Shown: positions 1 to 6,745 of the stretch, one piece after another | How the letters are laid out: each line of letters opens with the position of its first letter | How positions within the stretch are numbered: the first letter of the stretch is position 1 | Assembly: GCA_031282385.1 (NCBI GenBank) | Contig: JAITDV010000061.1 | Coordinates: forward strand, 1 to 10,160 | Source: Planctomycetaceae bacterium | Lineage (GTDB): Bacteria > Planctomycetota > Planctomycetia > Pirellulales > Thermoguttaceae | Direction: 5' to 3' | DNA: 10,160 nucleotides | Position numbers and translations under genes: made by a program | Notes under the pieces: generated by a model | The model's database searches: none | Seen by the model: only the letters and a program-made list of their open reading frames with translations | Told to the model about the DNA's origin: nothing

Positions 1-114
1 CTTCTTATTCCCCTCCTTCGGAGGGGTTAGGGGTGGTCTCGGAGGAGTTAAAGGCGGTTTTTTGTTGTAGGTTTTTTGTTGCGTTGATGTATTTTTAGGT
101 TAGAGAAAAGGTCT
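1..114 (+). mobile_element. Family A MITE-like element, copy 1 (left part outside window)
   Basis: The right-hand 114 bp of a roughly 191-bp element seen complete at 9876-10066 and, inverted, at 6413-6604. It differs from the inverted copy at about 4 of 114 positions and is similarly close to the other copy. The window opens inside the internal dyad (CCCCTCCTTCGGAGGGG), and the copy ends with the terminal repeat AGGTTAGAGAAAAGGTCT at 97-114. The next three bases are AAT, the trinucleotide that also follows the right end of both other copies (in element orientation). No coding potential. Its left end should lie about 77 bp upstream of the window. Confidence 0.8.
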
Positions 115-229
115 AATAAGGGTTGGAATATTAACGTCGTTCGGAAAACGATGTTGGTTCGCGCGGATTTAAATTGTGCTTGGGGAACAAAATAGTTGCA
201 GATAAAAAAACACGCGGCTGAATAGTTAC
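115..229 (+). mobile_element. Family D element, right part, copy 1
   Basis: This stretch aligns by eye, with small indels and perhaps 75-80% identity, to 9789-9875 plus 10070-10097. Shared blocks include AATAAGGGTTGGAA, GCGGATTTA and ATAAAAAAACAC. Read on the minus strand its outer end is GTAACTATTCAGCCGCG at 229-213. That matches the opposite end of the complete D copy (GTAACTATCCAGTCGCG, 9539-9555) at 15 of 17 positions. Family A copy 1 interrupts it on the left, inside what would be the central palindrome arm. The D end lies 7 nt after the folC stop codon. Confidence 0.65.
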
Positions 230-236
230 CGAATAT

Positions 237-1619
237 TTATATTTTTTTCTTGATGATATTATTAAGGTAAAAATTTCTTAATTCTGCGGCGAGATAAATT
301 GATCCTGTTGCACAAACTATGTCGTTCTTGTCCGCTAAAGCAAAACATTGCCTCAACGCTAACATACAATCATAAACTACTCTTATCTTGCACTCATCTT
401 TACTCAATTTCCGAACCGGCAGAATCGCATCGGCAATCGTTTTCAATCCTACTGGCGGAAAACAACGCGCACTTGATGAATATTGCGTCATAAAAACAGT
501 CTTAAAATTCGGCAATAAACACATCAACATTCCGTCAACATCCTTGCCAATCGTAGTACCAAAAACCAACAACTTCCTTTTGTTCGGAAATAATTCAGAT
601 AACGTATCAATAAACATTTCAGTAGACGCTTTGTTATGCGCACCATCAACCACAAACACCGGTTCATCATTTGTCCCTTGAAAAACCTCAATTCTTGCCG
701 GCAAAAATCCTTTCATTAAACCATTGCGTATCAAATTTGCGTTAAGAATAAATTTGTCCTGCAACAATAACGCCGACGCAATAGCTAATGACGCATTGTG
801 CCTTTGATGTCTGCCCGGCATACAAACATTCAAATTATCAATCTCCGCTTGAACAGGAAATTTGCCTTTTTTTGTTTTGAACTGAAAATTCTCCACCGCC
901 GTAATCGGGTCAACGTCAAACGCTTCACCTAAGAAATAAGCCGGTGCCTTGCATGTTTCAATAATTTCACATAACTCTGTACGCGGTTCGGCACTACAAA
1001 CTGACGAAATAAGCGGTACGCCCGCTTTAATTATTCCGCCCTTTTCCCGTGCGATATCACGCAACGTCGGACCTAATTGTTCTATGTGATCGAAGCTTAA
1101 ATTTGCGATTACTGTTATTGTTGGAAAGCAAATATTTGTTGCGTCAAAACGCCCTCCCAAACCAACCTCCAACAACACAAAATCCGCCAAACTACGCGCA
1201 AAATACTCAAACGCAAATATCGTAAGCAACTCAAAAAAAGTAAAATCGACAAGCAATTTTGAATCAAATTTGCTAATTTTGTCCCGAATATAAAGCATTA
1301 TTTCTGCAAATTCCGATTCGCTGCAAGATACACCGTTTATCGTAAACCGCTCCAAAAAAGAATACAAATGCGGCGACGTAAAACGCCCAACAACAGCTCC
1401 CGCCTCCAAAAGAATACTTTCCAACAAAACACAAGTTGAACCTTTACCTTTCGTTCCGGCAACATGGACAATCTTATATTTCTTGTCAGGATAACCAAGA
1501 TAATTTACAAACGCTCTCAAACGCTCAAGACGTTCCACAAGACCATTCATTTCAAAATTTCTGCTCAATTCAAAATTCCGACGCGAATTAAGAAAATTTA
1601 AGGCTTCAGTAAACGACAT
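237..1619 (-). CDS. folC: Bifunctional dihydrofolate synthase / folylpolyglutamate synthase
   Basis: FolC is a cytosolic Mur-ligase-type enzyme. It uses ATP to join glutamate to dihydropteroate and to extend the polyglutamate tail of folates. The 460-residue length is normal for the family. Visible motifs in order: P-loop GTKGKGS (55-61); TSPHL and ERFTING (81-96); EVGLGGRFDATN (151-162); SFDH (175-178); REKGGIIKAG (191-200); GRHQRHNASLAIA (269-281); C-terminal-domain LPARIEVF and DGAHN (306-329); CATGSIYLAAELR near the end. The ATG start suits the family, with the ALNFLNSR helix just after it. A near-duplicated RNFE (14-17 and 20-23) lies where relatives have one such segment. It is transcribed away from the TPR gene. 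No convincing promoter or Shine-Dalgarno precedes it, and a degenerate family C repeat lies 48-144 bp upstream. The stop is TAA, with a family D end 7 nt beyond. Whether it has both activities or one cannot be told from sequence. Confidence 0.95.
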   Translation of the reverse strand: MSFTEALNFLNSRRNFELSRNFEMNGLVERLERLRAFVNYLGYPDKKYKIVHVAGTKGKGSTCVLLESILLEAGAVVGRFTSPHLYSFLERFTINGVSCSESEFAEIMLYIRDKISKFDSKLLVDFTFFELLTIFAFEYFARSLADFVLLEVGLGGRFDATNICFPTITVIANLSFDHIEQLGPTLRDIAREKGGIIKAGVPLISSVCSAEPRTELCEIIETCKAPAYFLGEAFDVDPITAVENFQFKTKKGKFPVQAEIDNLNVCMPGRHQRHNASLAIASALLLQDKFILNANLIRNGLMKGFLPARIEVFQGTNDEPVFVVDGAHNKASTEMFIDTLSELFPNKRKLLVFGTTIGKDVDGMLMCLLPNFKTVFMTQYSSSARCFPPVGLKTIADAILPVRKLSKDECKIRVVYDCMLALRQCFALADKNDIVCATGSIYLAAELRNFYLNNIIKKKI

Positions 1620-1666
1620 TTATTTGTTCTACCCAAAACGCAGCGTCTTATACGCGGCATTAATTA

Positions 1667-1763
1667 AACTGTTGAGTCTTTGTAACCTCTACACAAACCC
1701 GTCTATCAGAAAAGTCAACTCTAACGCATGAATGTTGCCGAATTCCAATATAACGGTACAGTA
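1667..1763 (+). repeat. Degenerate family C element (fourth copy)
   Basis: 97 bp with the start AACTGTT preceded by TA (1665-1666), the end ACAGTA (1758-1763), and internal matches to copies 2 and 3. The internal matches are CTATCAGAAA against CTATCGGAAA, then ACGC, then GCCG near the right end. The base pair after the right end is TT rather than TA, and the hairpin arms seen in intact copies are lost. The length agrees with the 99 bp of the better copies. This is probably an old copy; by-eye alignment only. Confidence 0.45.
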
Positions 1764-1987
1764 TTGTCAATTTGAATATCATCTGAATTTTTTTGTCAAA
1801 TCAAAATATAAATTTATAGAAAATTTAATAAGCGCGAATATTTTTCAATTGCGATCAACACGAAACTTTGGTAATAATACTTCAAGTAAACATTCGGGAA
1901 AAGAGGGGGATTGCAAATATTCAGTGTAATTATTCCGCCGCGTGATTCAGCAATTCAATTGTGCCGAGTATTGTTGCAAAAATTCTC

Positions 1988-2014
1988 TTGACAAATTTAA
2001 TAAAAATTTATAAT
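1988..2014 (+). promoter_or_regulatory. Candidate sigma70-type promoter of the TPR gene
   Basis: Perfect TTGACA (1988-1993) and TATAAT (2009-2014) hexamers separated by 15 bp, shorter than the ideal 17. They lie 47 bp before the ATG in a strongly AT-rich tract. It would start a leader of about 40 nt with no Shine-Dalgarno. It would serve the TPR gene and possibly the FlgN-like gene after it. Confidence 0.5.
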
Positions 2015-2061
2015 GTCCGCGTTGTAAATATGAAATTTGAAATTTCACAACTATATTTTTT

Positions 2062-5000
2062 ATGGCGAAATATTTTGAAGAAGAAAAAGAAGATGAAGAA
2101 GTTGTTGTGCGGAAACGGCGGCCTATAAAAAAGCCTGTTGCTGAAGATGACGACGACGATGGTGATCGTGTTGGTAAAAATAGAAACGTAAAAGAAATCA
2201 ACGACGAAGACGAAGACGAGGATGAAGATTTACTTCCTTCGACGGGATTTGTTTTGCTTGATATTGTTCTGGATTATTGGGACGATTATATTTATTGGAC
2301 GAAGGAACATTTTGCTTTGGGGGTTGGGGTAGGCGTGTTGTGTTTTCTTTTATTTTTTGTTCCAACGTCGCTTATTACTCTTTACGTGTACAACTATATC
2401 CATCGACCAACATTGCAAAAAGCTCTTGACGCTTATGATTTTGGCGCGTATGCTGAAGCCGGTCGGTTTGCGGAAACGGTTCTCAAATATACTTCTTGGA
2501 GAGATGATTTGACACGTGCCGGCGCACTTTTTGTACTTGGCGCGTCGGCTTGTTCGATAGCGGAGATGGCAGACGGCAACCAAAATGATTCGCCTAAAAA
2601 AAATTATTATCTCGCGTCTACAAAATATCTTACTGATTGCCGAGAGCTTGGTTATTATCCGGGCAGAAAAGCAGAAGCGGCGTTTTTGCTCGGCAAGTCT
2701 TTTTATTTTGCGGGCGAATTTGTTAAAGCACGAGAACCTTTGATTGTTGCGTTGGAAAATAATTCGCCGAATAAAAAGAAGCTCTATTGGTATCTTGCCA
2801 ATTCGTATTTGTTCTCGCCCGACGCAAATACAACCGAAGCTGATAAATTTGTCAAATTGTTTCAAGCCGAAGAAACTGTAACCGACGAAGAGATATTTGA
2901 ATCCGACTTGTTTAGTGCTTTGATACAAATCTACAACAACAATCCCGACGCCGCTGAACAAATCTTGCGAAAAGTACCTCAATTTGATCAATACGCTGTA
3001 ATGAAAACTTTCATAAAGGGGCAAGTTGCTTTTTTACGCGCGAATACTTTACGTCTGAAATCACTTTCTCCAGAAAAACAAAACCCGACAAACAATCCCA
3101 ACCCGACAATTCCTGATGTTGATAGTTATCCTAATCCGTCGTTATTACCGGATGGCAATAGTTTTTTGGAGAAGGCAAAAAAAACGCAGAATGATTATTT
3201 CACTTTGGACAAGAAATTTCCGCGTGGAGTAATTGCGGCGGCAATGGTTGATAATGAAGAAAGTGATTCGATTTACAGGCGAATGACATATCTTGCGCAA
3301 GTTGAATCTGCGGCTCCAACATCGCCTACACCGGTTTCTGAATCGGGCGTACCTGCGCCGGTATTGCCGCCGGATGCAGTTATTTTATTGCCGCCGGAGC
3401 CGCCGGTTTCTAATCCGCCTAGAACAGATACTGGTTTATTTCCCGAAGGCGGGTTGCCGGAAAGTGATATACCGGAAGGCATATTTTTTCCGCCGCCGGG
3501 AATTGATTCAGAGTTAATAACAACAGACCCGTTTTCCAGCAATGCAAAAAATTTCAAAGAATTAGCGCAACAAAAATATCACGAGGCAATTGAATTGTTC
3601 CGCGAAGTTCGCCGTAGCGATTCATTTGATAAAAAATGGCTGCGGACGGCGATGTTGTTGGAAGGCAAATGCAATGAAGAAATCGGCGAAATAGCCGAAG
3701 CAAAAAATTATTATAGACAAATAAATGAAATTTTTGCGGATACAGATGAAGCGGCGGCTGCAGATTTTTTTTACGCTGAAATTGAACGCGGTGCAGGACG
3801 GTTTGAGGAAGTGTTGTCAATTTATGATCGTATTTTTGAGGCATTGCGTAAAAATCCTGACTATGCCTGTCATTGGCTTACGCCCAAAGAAATTAACCAA
3901 AAGACGCTGGAAATACTCCAATGGCTTATGCGTCAACGGAATTATCGAGTTGGAATTATTTTTCTTTCGATTATTCGGAATGTTATAAAGTTACCTGATA
4001 TTGCGAAGTTTCGCGGTGAATTTTATGAAAATTGGGGCAAAGAATTGTATCAGCAATCACTGACTCAAAAAGATCAACAACTTGTCGGCGGCGAGCGTGA
4101 AAGCGGTTATATTGAGAAGTTTCGGCGTGCGGGTGAAGCGTTCAGCGAACTTGCACGTTATCAATTCGGCGAGCGGACTTACGATCAACAAATCTGGCGC
4201 AGCGCAGAAAATTTCCGGCTGGGTAAAGACAACAAACATGGAATTGAAGCGTACAAAGTATATTTGCAAGTAAATAAATTAGATCGGCAAGCAGAGGCAT
4301 TGTTGTATGTTGGAGAGATGTATATTAATCTTGGCATGATTGACGAAGCGATTTCCAATCTTGAAAGCGCAATTGCCGCATATCCGCGTGATGCGTTGCT
4401 TTCGCGAATCAGATTAACATTGAGCCGCGCGTACAACGAAAAACGCGAATTTGAAAAAGCAAAACAATTATTGATTTCAAATTTAATAGAAGGCAAATAT
4501 GATCCATCCTCAATTGTTTATAGCGATTCTGTTTATCTGCTTGCAAAATTATCTTATGAACGAGGTAACACAAATGACGCAATTGTGTATCTTGAGGATG
4601 CACTCAAAATACATCCAAACGCACCGCAAGCAGCAGAAGCACATTATTTCGTTTCACGATCTTATTTGACAAGAGCAGAAACAACTTTGGGAATGATGAA
4701 AGATGCAGCACAAATTAACGAAGTACGCGATCAAATTCGAGCTTCAGTTGCCGCTGACAGAGGTTTGGCGTTGGAGCATATTCAAACGGCGGAACGACTA
4801 TTGATGCAACGGCGGGATACAAGAGAATTATCAGAGTCAGAGTCAATAATGTTGCGGAACACAATGTTCGGAGCGGGCAAAATTATGATGTTGCTTGAAC
4901 AATATGAAAAAGCAATTGCAACATTTAACATGGTCGCAACAAGATATCAAGAACCTGCTTCACTTGACGCATTATTACAAATCGCACTTGCATACAGACT

Positions 5001-5145
5001 TCTAAATAAAAAAGACGATGCTACCGCCGCTTTAAATCGTGCAGAAATGCTATTGCAACAATTTGAAGAATCAGGTACTATCCCCAAAGGAACCGATTGG
5101 ATGTCAAAAATTCAGCTACAAAAAAAAATAATAAATAACGAATAA
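2062..5145 (+). CDS. Large membrane-anchored tetratricopeptide-repeat protein with acidic N-terminus
   Basis: 1027 residues, function unknown. Residues 4-60 are a charged low-complexity tail: Glu/Asp runs (27-33, 48-56) around a basic RKRRPIKK patch (17-24). One strong hydrophobic segment (about 84-112) is a membrane anchor rather than a cleaved signal peptide. A first helical-repeat region (about 118-400) contains motifs such as AYAEAGRFAETVLKY and GKSFYFAGEFVKAREPL. A Pro/Gly/Ser linker spans about 415-487 (LPPEPPVSNPP, FFPPPG). The C-terminal half (about 495-1027) is made of TPR-like helix pairs (YHEAIELFREV, GMIDEAISNLESAIAAYP, GNTNDAIVYLEDALKIHP, YEKAIATFNMVATRY). TPR arrays bind protein partners, so a scaffold or assembly role is plausible, probably with the repeats outside the cytoplasm (inferred topology). 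The FlgN-like gene starts 40 bp downstream on the same strand, which suggests co-transcription and a possible flagellar link. No catalytic motif is visible. Confidence 0.85.
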   Translation: MAKYFEEEKEDEEVVVRKRRPIKKPVAEDDDDDGDRVGKNRNVKEINDEDEDEDEDLLPSTGFVLLDIVLDYWDDYIYWTKEHFALGVGVGVLCFLLFFVPTSLITLYVYNYIHRPTLQKALDAYDFGAYAEAGRFAETVLKYTSWRDDLTRAGALFVLGASACSIAEMADGNQNDSPKKNYYLASTKYLTDCRELGYYPGRKAEAAFLLGKSFYFAGEFVKAREPLIVALENNSPNKKKLYWYLANSYLFSPDANTTEADKFVKLFQAEETVTDEEIFESDLFSALIQIYNNNPDAAEQILRKVPQFDQYAVMKTFIKGQVAFLRANTLRLKSLSPEKQNPTNNPNPTIPDVDSYPNPSLLPDGNSFLEKAKKTQNDYFTLDKKFPRGVIAAAMVDNEESDSIYRRMTYLAQVESAAPTSPTPVSESGVPAPVLPPDAVILLPPEPPVSNPPRTDTGLFPEGGLPESDIPEGIFFPPPGIDSELITTDPFSSNAKNFKELAQQKYHEAIELFREVRRSDSFDKKWLRTAMLLEGKCNEEIGEIAEAKNYYRQINEIFADTDEAAAADFFYAEIERGAGRFEEVLSIYDRIFEALRKNPDYACHWLTPKEINQKTLEILQWLMRQRNYRVGIIFLSIIRNVIKLPDIAKFRGEFYENWGKELYQQSLTQKDQQLVGGERESGYIEKFRRAGEAFSELARYQFGERTYDQQIWRSAENFRLGKDNKHGIEAYKVYLQVNKLDRQAEALLYVGEMYINLGMIDEAISNLESAIAAYPRDALLSRIRLTLSRAYNEKREFEKAKQLLISNLIEGKYDPSSIVYSDSVYLLAKLSYERGNTNDAIVYLEDALKIHPNAPQAAEAHYFVSRSYLTRAETTLGMMKDAAQINEVRDQIRASVAADRGLALEHIQTAERLLMQRRDTRELSESESIMLRNTMFGAGKIMMLLEQYEKAIATFNMVATRYQEPASLDALLQIALAYRLLNKKDDATAALNRAEMLLQQFEESGTIPKGTDWMSKIQLQKKIINNE

Positions 5146-5185
5146 AACCAAATAATTACAAAAATTCAAAAAAAGAAAAATTATC

Positions 5186-5665
5186 ATGACTAACAAAATA
5201 AATCACGACATAATCCCAATTCCAGCAAATTCGTTTAGTGAATTGATTAAATTTCAAGAAGGTTTATTGATGCGTTTAGCCGCGGTTTCATCGCAACAGT
5301 TAGAGCTTGTGTTTGCAGGAAATATGACCGCATTGTTACAATTGCTCGGTCAAAAATATCAATTGCTGGACGAGTACGACGAAATTAGAAAAGCATTGAG
5401 TTTACATGATAAAGTTGATCCAGATACACGGCAATGGAATAACGATATAGAACGAATCGATGCGAAAAATTCCATAGATCATTGTAAACAATTACTTGAT
5501 GAAATTATGGGCAACGACAAACGGAGTATGGCAGAGATTGAATTACGGCGTGATGAATTGCGTCAAGAAATATACCGTTTTAGCCGTGTGTCTCACACTC
5601 ATTTGGGTTATGCCAAAGCTATAGGCGTAAACACAAATGTAAAACACTTTGACACAGAGAAATAA
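5186..5665 (+). CDS. FlgN-like flagellar export chaperone
   Basis: 159 residues, mostly helical and without a signal peptide. Residues 20-70 have the pattern of FlgN/FliT-type chaperones: a first long helix (ELIKFQEGLLMRLAAVSSQQLELV), a short turn where family members have a 'gD/gn' (FAGNMTAL), and a second helix (LLQLLGQKYQLLDEYDEIR). A last amphipathic helix (about 115-145) ends in HLGYAKAIG, like the small-residue tail of the family. FlgN holds the hook-junction proteins FlgK and FlgL before export through the flagellar type III apparatus. The assignment rests on helix pattern, size and the nearby flgB, not on an invariant motif. No Shine-Dalgarno is seen; the leader is a poly-A-rich tract. 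A family C element begins 17 nt after the stop and separates the gene from flgB. Alternative: another small coiled-coil protein. Confidence 0.6.
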   Translation: MTNKINHDIIPIPANSFSELIKFQEGLLMRLAAVSSQQLELVFAGNMTALLQLLGQKYQLLDEYDEIRKALSLHDKVDPDTRQWNNDIERIDAKNSIDHCKQLLDEIMGNDKRSMAEIELRRDELRQEIYRFSRVSHTHLGYAKAIGVNTNVKHFDTEK

Positions 5666-5682
5666 AAAACGCAAATACATTA

Positions 5683-5774
5683 AACAGCTCGCACTTTCAA
5701 TTTCATTTGCCGCCGTCTGCATTCCTATAGGAAATCAGGCTCTTGAGTTGCGTAATTTAATAATGTGAACAGTA
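5683..5774 (+). repeat. Family C MITE-like element, copy 1
   Basis: 92 bp flanked on both sides by TA (5681-5682, 5775-5776). The left end AACAGCTCGCAC and the right end, reverse-complemented TACTGTTCACAT, form imperfect terminal inverted repeats shared with copies 2 and 3. It contains an imperfect hairpin at 5715-5725/5730-5740 with loop TATA. Two mismatches in the stem make this the most decayed of the three clear copies. It occupies about half of the gap between the FlgN-like gene and flgB. Confidence 0.7.
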
Positions 5775-5849
5775 TAAACTCGATTGTACGAAAATTTCCC
5801 GAATGCAACAGAATAGTAACTAACAATCAATCCAATTCTAAATTAAAAA

Positions 5850-6284
5850 ATGATTCGTCCAACCGGTCAATTCAGAGCAATATTTAACGGAACAACAGTT
5901 CCTGTACTTGAACAAGTAGTCAATTTTGACGAGGCGCGTCAAGCGTTGCTTGCGGGTAATATTGCGAATTTTGATACGCCGCTTTACCAAGCCCGAGACT
6001 TGGATGTAGGCACTTTCAAGCATAAATTAGCACTAGCAATAGAACGAAAAAACAAACCGCCCGGAGCATTTGGTCCAGATTATCCGTTGAAGAATGGACG
6101 TTCATCGGCGCAAGGCGTCGTGTGGCCTGTTGATCATCAGATTTTATATCACGATTTCAACAACGTCGGCATGGAATTTCAAGTTACGGAAATGGCAAAA
6201 AATAATATGGAATTTAACACCGCATTAAGCATAATGCGCCACCAAATGCTACTACTGCAAACAGCAATCAGTGAAAGAGTATAA
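5850..6284 (+). CDS. flgB: Flagellar basal-body rod protein FlgB
   Basis: FlgB is one of the proximal rod subunits that connect the MS ring to the distal rod, exported by the flagellar type III system without a signal peptide. 144 residues, normal for the family. The N-terminal signature is clear: TTVPVLEQVVNFDEARQALLAGNIANFDTP (15-44), then QARDLDV (47-53). The C-terminal rod helix also fits: NNVGMEFQVTEMAKNNMEFNTALSIMRHQMLLLQTAI (104-140). Odd point: the usual DTPGY of rod proteins reads DTPLY here (42-46). No Shine-Dalgarno is seen before the ATG. In most flagellar clusters flgC and fliE follow directly. Here the next gene is a sugar kinase beyond a pile of nested repeats, so the operon appears split. 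A family D end starts 4 nt after the stop codon. Confidence 0.92.
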   Translation: MIRPTGQFRAIFNGTTVPVLEQVVNFDEARQALLAGNIANFDTPLYQARDLDVGTFKHKLALAIERKNKPPGAFGPDYPLKNGRSSAQGVVWPVDHQILYHDFNNVGMEFQVTEMAKNNMEFNTALSIMRHQMLLLQTAISERV

Positions 6285-6346
6285 AAAAGTAACTATCCAG
6301 TTGTATGTCTTTTAAACTGTTCACACTTAAAATTTCCTTTACCGTC

Positions 6347-6375
6347 GCCTGCTTACCTATCGGAAAGCAGGCTTT
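6347..6375 (+). terminator. Hairpin of family C copy 2, possible terminator after flgB
   Basis: Perfect 8-bp stem GCCTGCTT (6347-6354) / AAGCAGGC (6365-6372). Inside it an A-A mismatch and two CC/GG pairs close a TATC loop. Only three T follow (CTTTGACGC), so intrinsic termination is possible but not strong. It is the first stable hairpin after flgB. Confidence 0.4.
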
Positions 6376-6412
6376 GACGCTCTTGAGCCGCACAATTTAT
6401 AATACGAACATT

Positions 6413-6604
6413 CGACCTTTTCTCTAACCTAAAAATACATCAACGCAACAAAAAAACTACAACGAAAAACCGCCTTTAACTCCTCCGATACCACCCCTAA
6501 CCCCTCCGAAGGAGGGGAATAAGAAGACGCCTCCGAGAGAGGCGAATTATTCCCCTCCTTCGGAGGAGCCAGGAGTGGTATCCTACAGGTTAGCGAAAAG
6601 GTCT
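6413..6604 (-). mobile_element. Family A MITE-like element, copy 2
   Basis: 192 bp, complete. Terminal inverted repeats (element orientation) are AGACCTTTTCGCTAACCT and AGGTTAGAGAAAAGGTC(G). Inside lie two 36-bp arms, 6487-6522 and 6547-6582, complementary at about 32 of 36 positions, around a small GC-rich hairpin (ACGCCTCCGAGAGAGGCG region). Each arm is itself palindromic (CCCCTCCGAAGGAGGGG). It is flanked by ATT (6410-6412) and AGT (6605-6607), a one-mismatch 3-bp duplication. AGTATA on the right continues the family C end exactly. No open reading frame of note. Confidence 0.85.
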
Positions 6605-6615
6605 AGTATATCTGC

Positions 6616-6643
6616 TTGACGGTTGAAATTTGGTTGGTAGAAT
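6616..6643 (+). promoter_or_regulatory. Candidate promoter of the FGGY kinase gene
   Basis: TTGACG (6616-6621), 16-bp spacer, TAGAAT (6638-6643). Each hexamer has one deviation from consensus. A transcript would have a leader of about 95 nt. The site lies within the inner part of the family D relic, just outside the family A and C insertions. Confidence 0.4.
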
Positions 6644-6732
6644 TTCGCGGCAGTTTGTGGTAACGATTTTTTGTTTTTATTGCTCAAAATACAAACAAAA
6701 ATTCTTTTTTGAAAGTCAAGTACAGTTAAATT

Positions 6733-6737
6733 AAGGA
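6733..6737 (+). promoter_or_regulatory. Shine-Dalgarno of the FGGY kinase gene
   Basis: AAGGA with 8 nt to the ATG at 6746. It is the only clear ribosome binding site in the window and supports that start. Confidence 0.6.
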
Positions 6738-6745
6738 ACTAAATT

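Larger units (their letters stand above)
1620..2061. other. Divergent intergenic spacer between folC and the TPR gene
   Basis: 442 bp without a credible gene. A 65-codon open frame at 1732-1929 has no ribosome site, no family resemblance and odd composition, so I do not call it. The folC-proximal part holds a degenerate family C repeat (1667-1763). The distal part is very AT-rich and contains a consensus-like promoter for the TPR gene (1988-2014). The middle, about 1765-1985, shows nothing recognisable. Confidence 0.6.
6315..6608 (+). mobile_element. Family C MITE-like element, copy 2 (interrupted by family A)
   Basis: Left part 6315-6409 plus the trinucleotide at 6605-6607 and A6608 gives a 99-bp element, the same length as copy 3. 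The left end AACTGTTCACAC is preceded by TA (6313-6314) and the rebuilt right end GAACAGTA is followed by TA (6609-6610). The flank in D copy 1, TTTTTTATCTGC, shows the empty site with a single TA. The hairpin at 6347-6372 is intact. Confidence 0.75.
6289..6665 (-). mobile_element. Family D relic, split by family C (itself split by family A)
   Basis: Removing 6315-6608 and one TA joins GTAACTATCCAGTTGTATG...CTTTTA to TCTGCTTGACGG. That reads like the minus strand of D copy 1 (GTAACTATTCAGCCGCGTG...TTTTTTATCTGC, positions 229 down to 198). Resemblance continues weakly to an ATTTCGCGG block (6642-6650) that sits about 38 nt beyond CTGC, against 40 nt in copy 1. The inner boundary, about 6665, is uncertain. 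The outer end lies 4 nt after the flgB stop. No coding potential. Confidence 0.55.

Noticed and set aside
6..29. Repeated CCCCTCC/GGAGGGG palindromes as a possible CRISPR-like array
   Set aside because: They are arms of a transposon-like element with fixed ends, not regularly spaced direct repeats with variable spacers.
264..302. Possible frameshift or truncation at the folC C-terminus next to the repeats
   Set aside because: The ending carries the expected ATGSIYLAAELR motif and overall length is normal.
1690..1718. Minus-strand TTGACT-N17-TGTGTA before folC
   Set aside because: The -10 element is poor, and in AT-rich DNA such partial matches are expected. Not strong enough to annotate.
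1732..1929. Open frame of 65 codons in the folC/TPR spacer
   Set aside because: No ribosome site, no recognisable motif, AT-rich random-looking composition, and it starts inside a degenerate repeat.
2350..3024. Long minus-strand open frame (224 codons) inside the TPR gene
   Set aside because: Lies wholly antisense to a clear coding region; basic, low-quality protein with no family features.
5808..5819. CAGAATAGTAAC upstream of flgB, resembling an inverted family D end
   Set aside because: 10 of 12 positions match but no subterminal similarity follows, so it may be chance.
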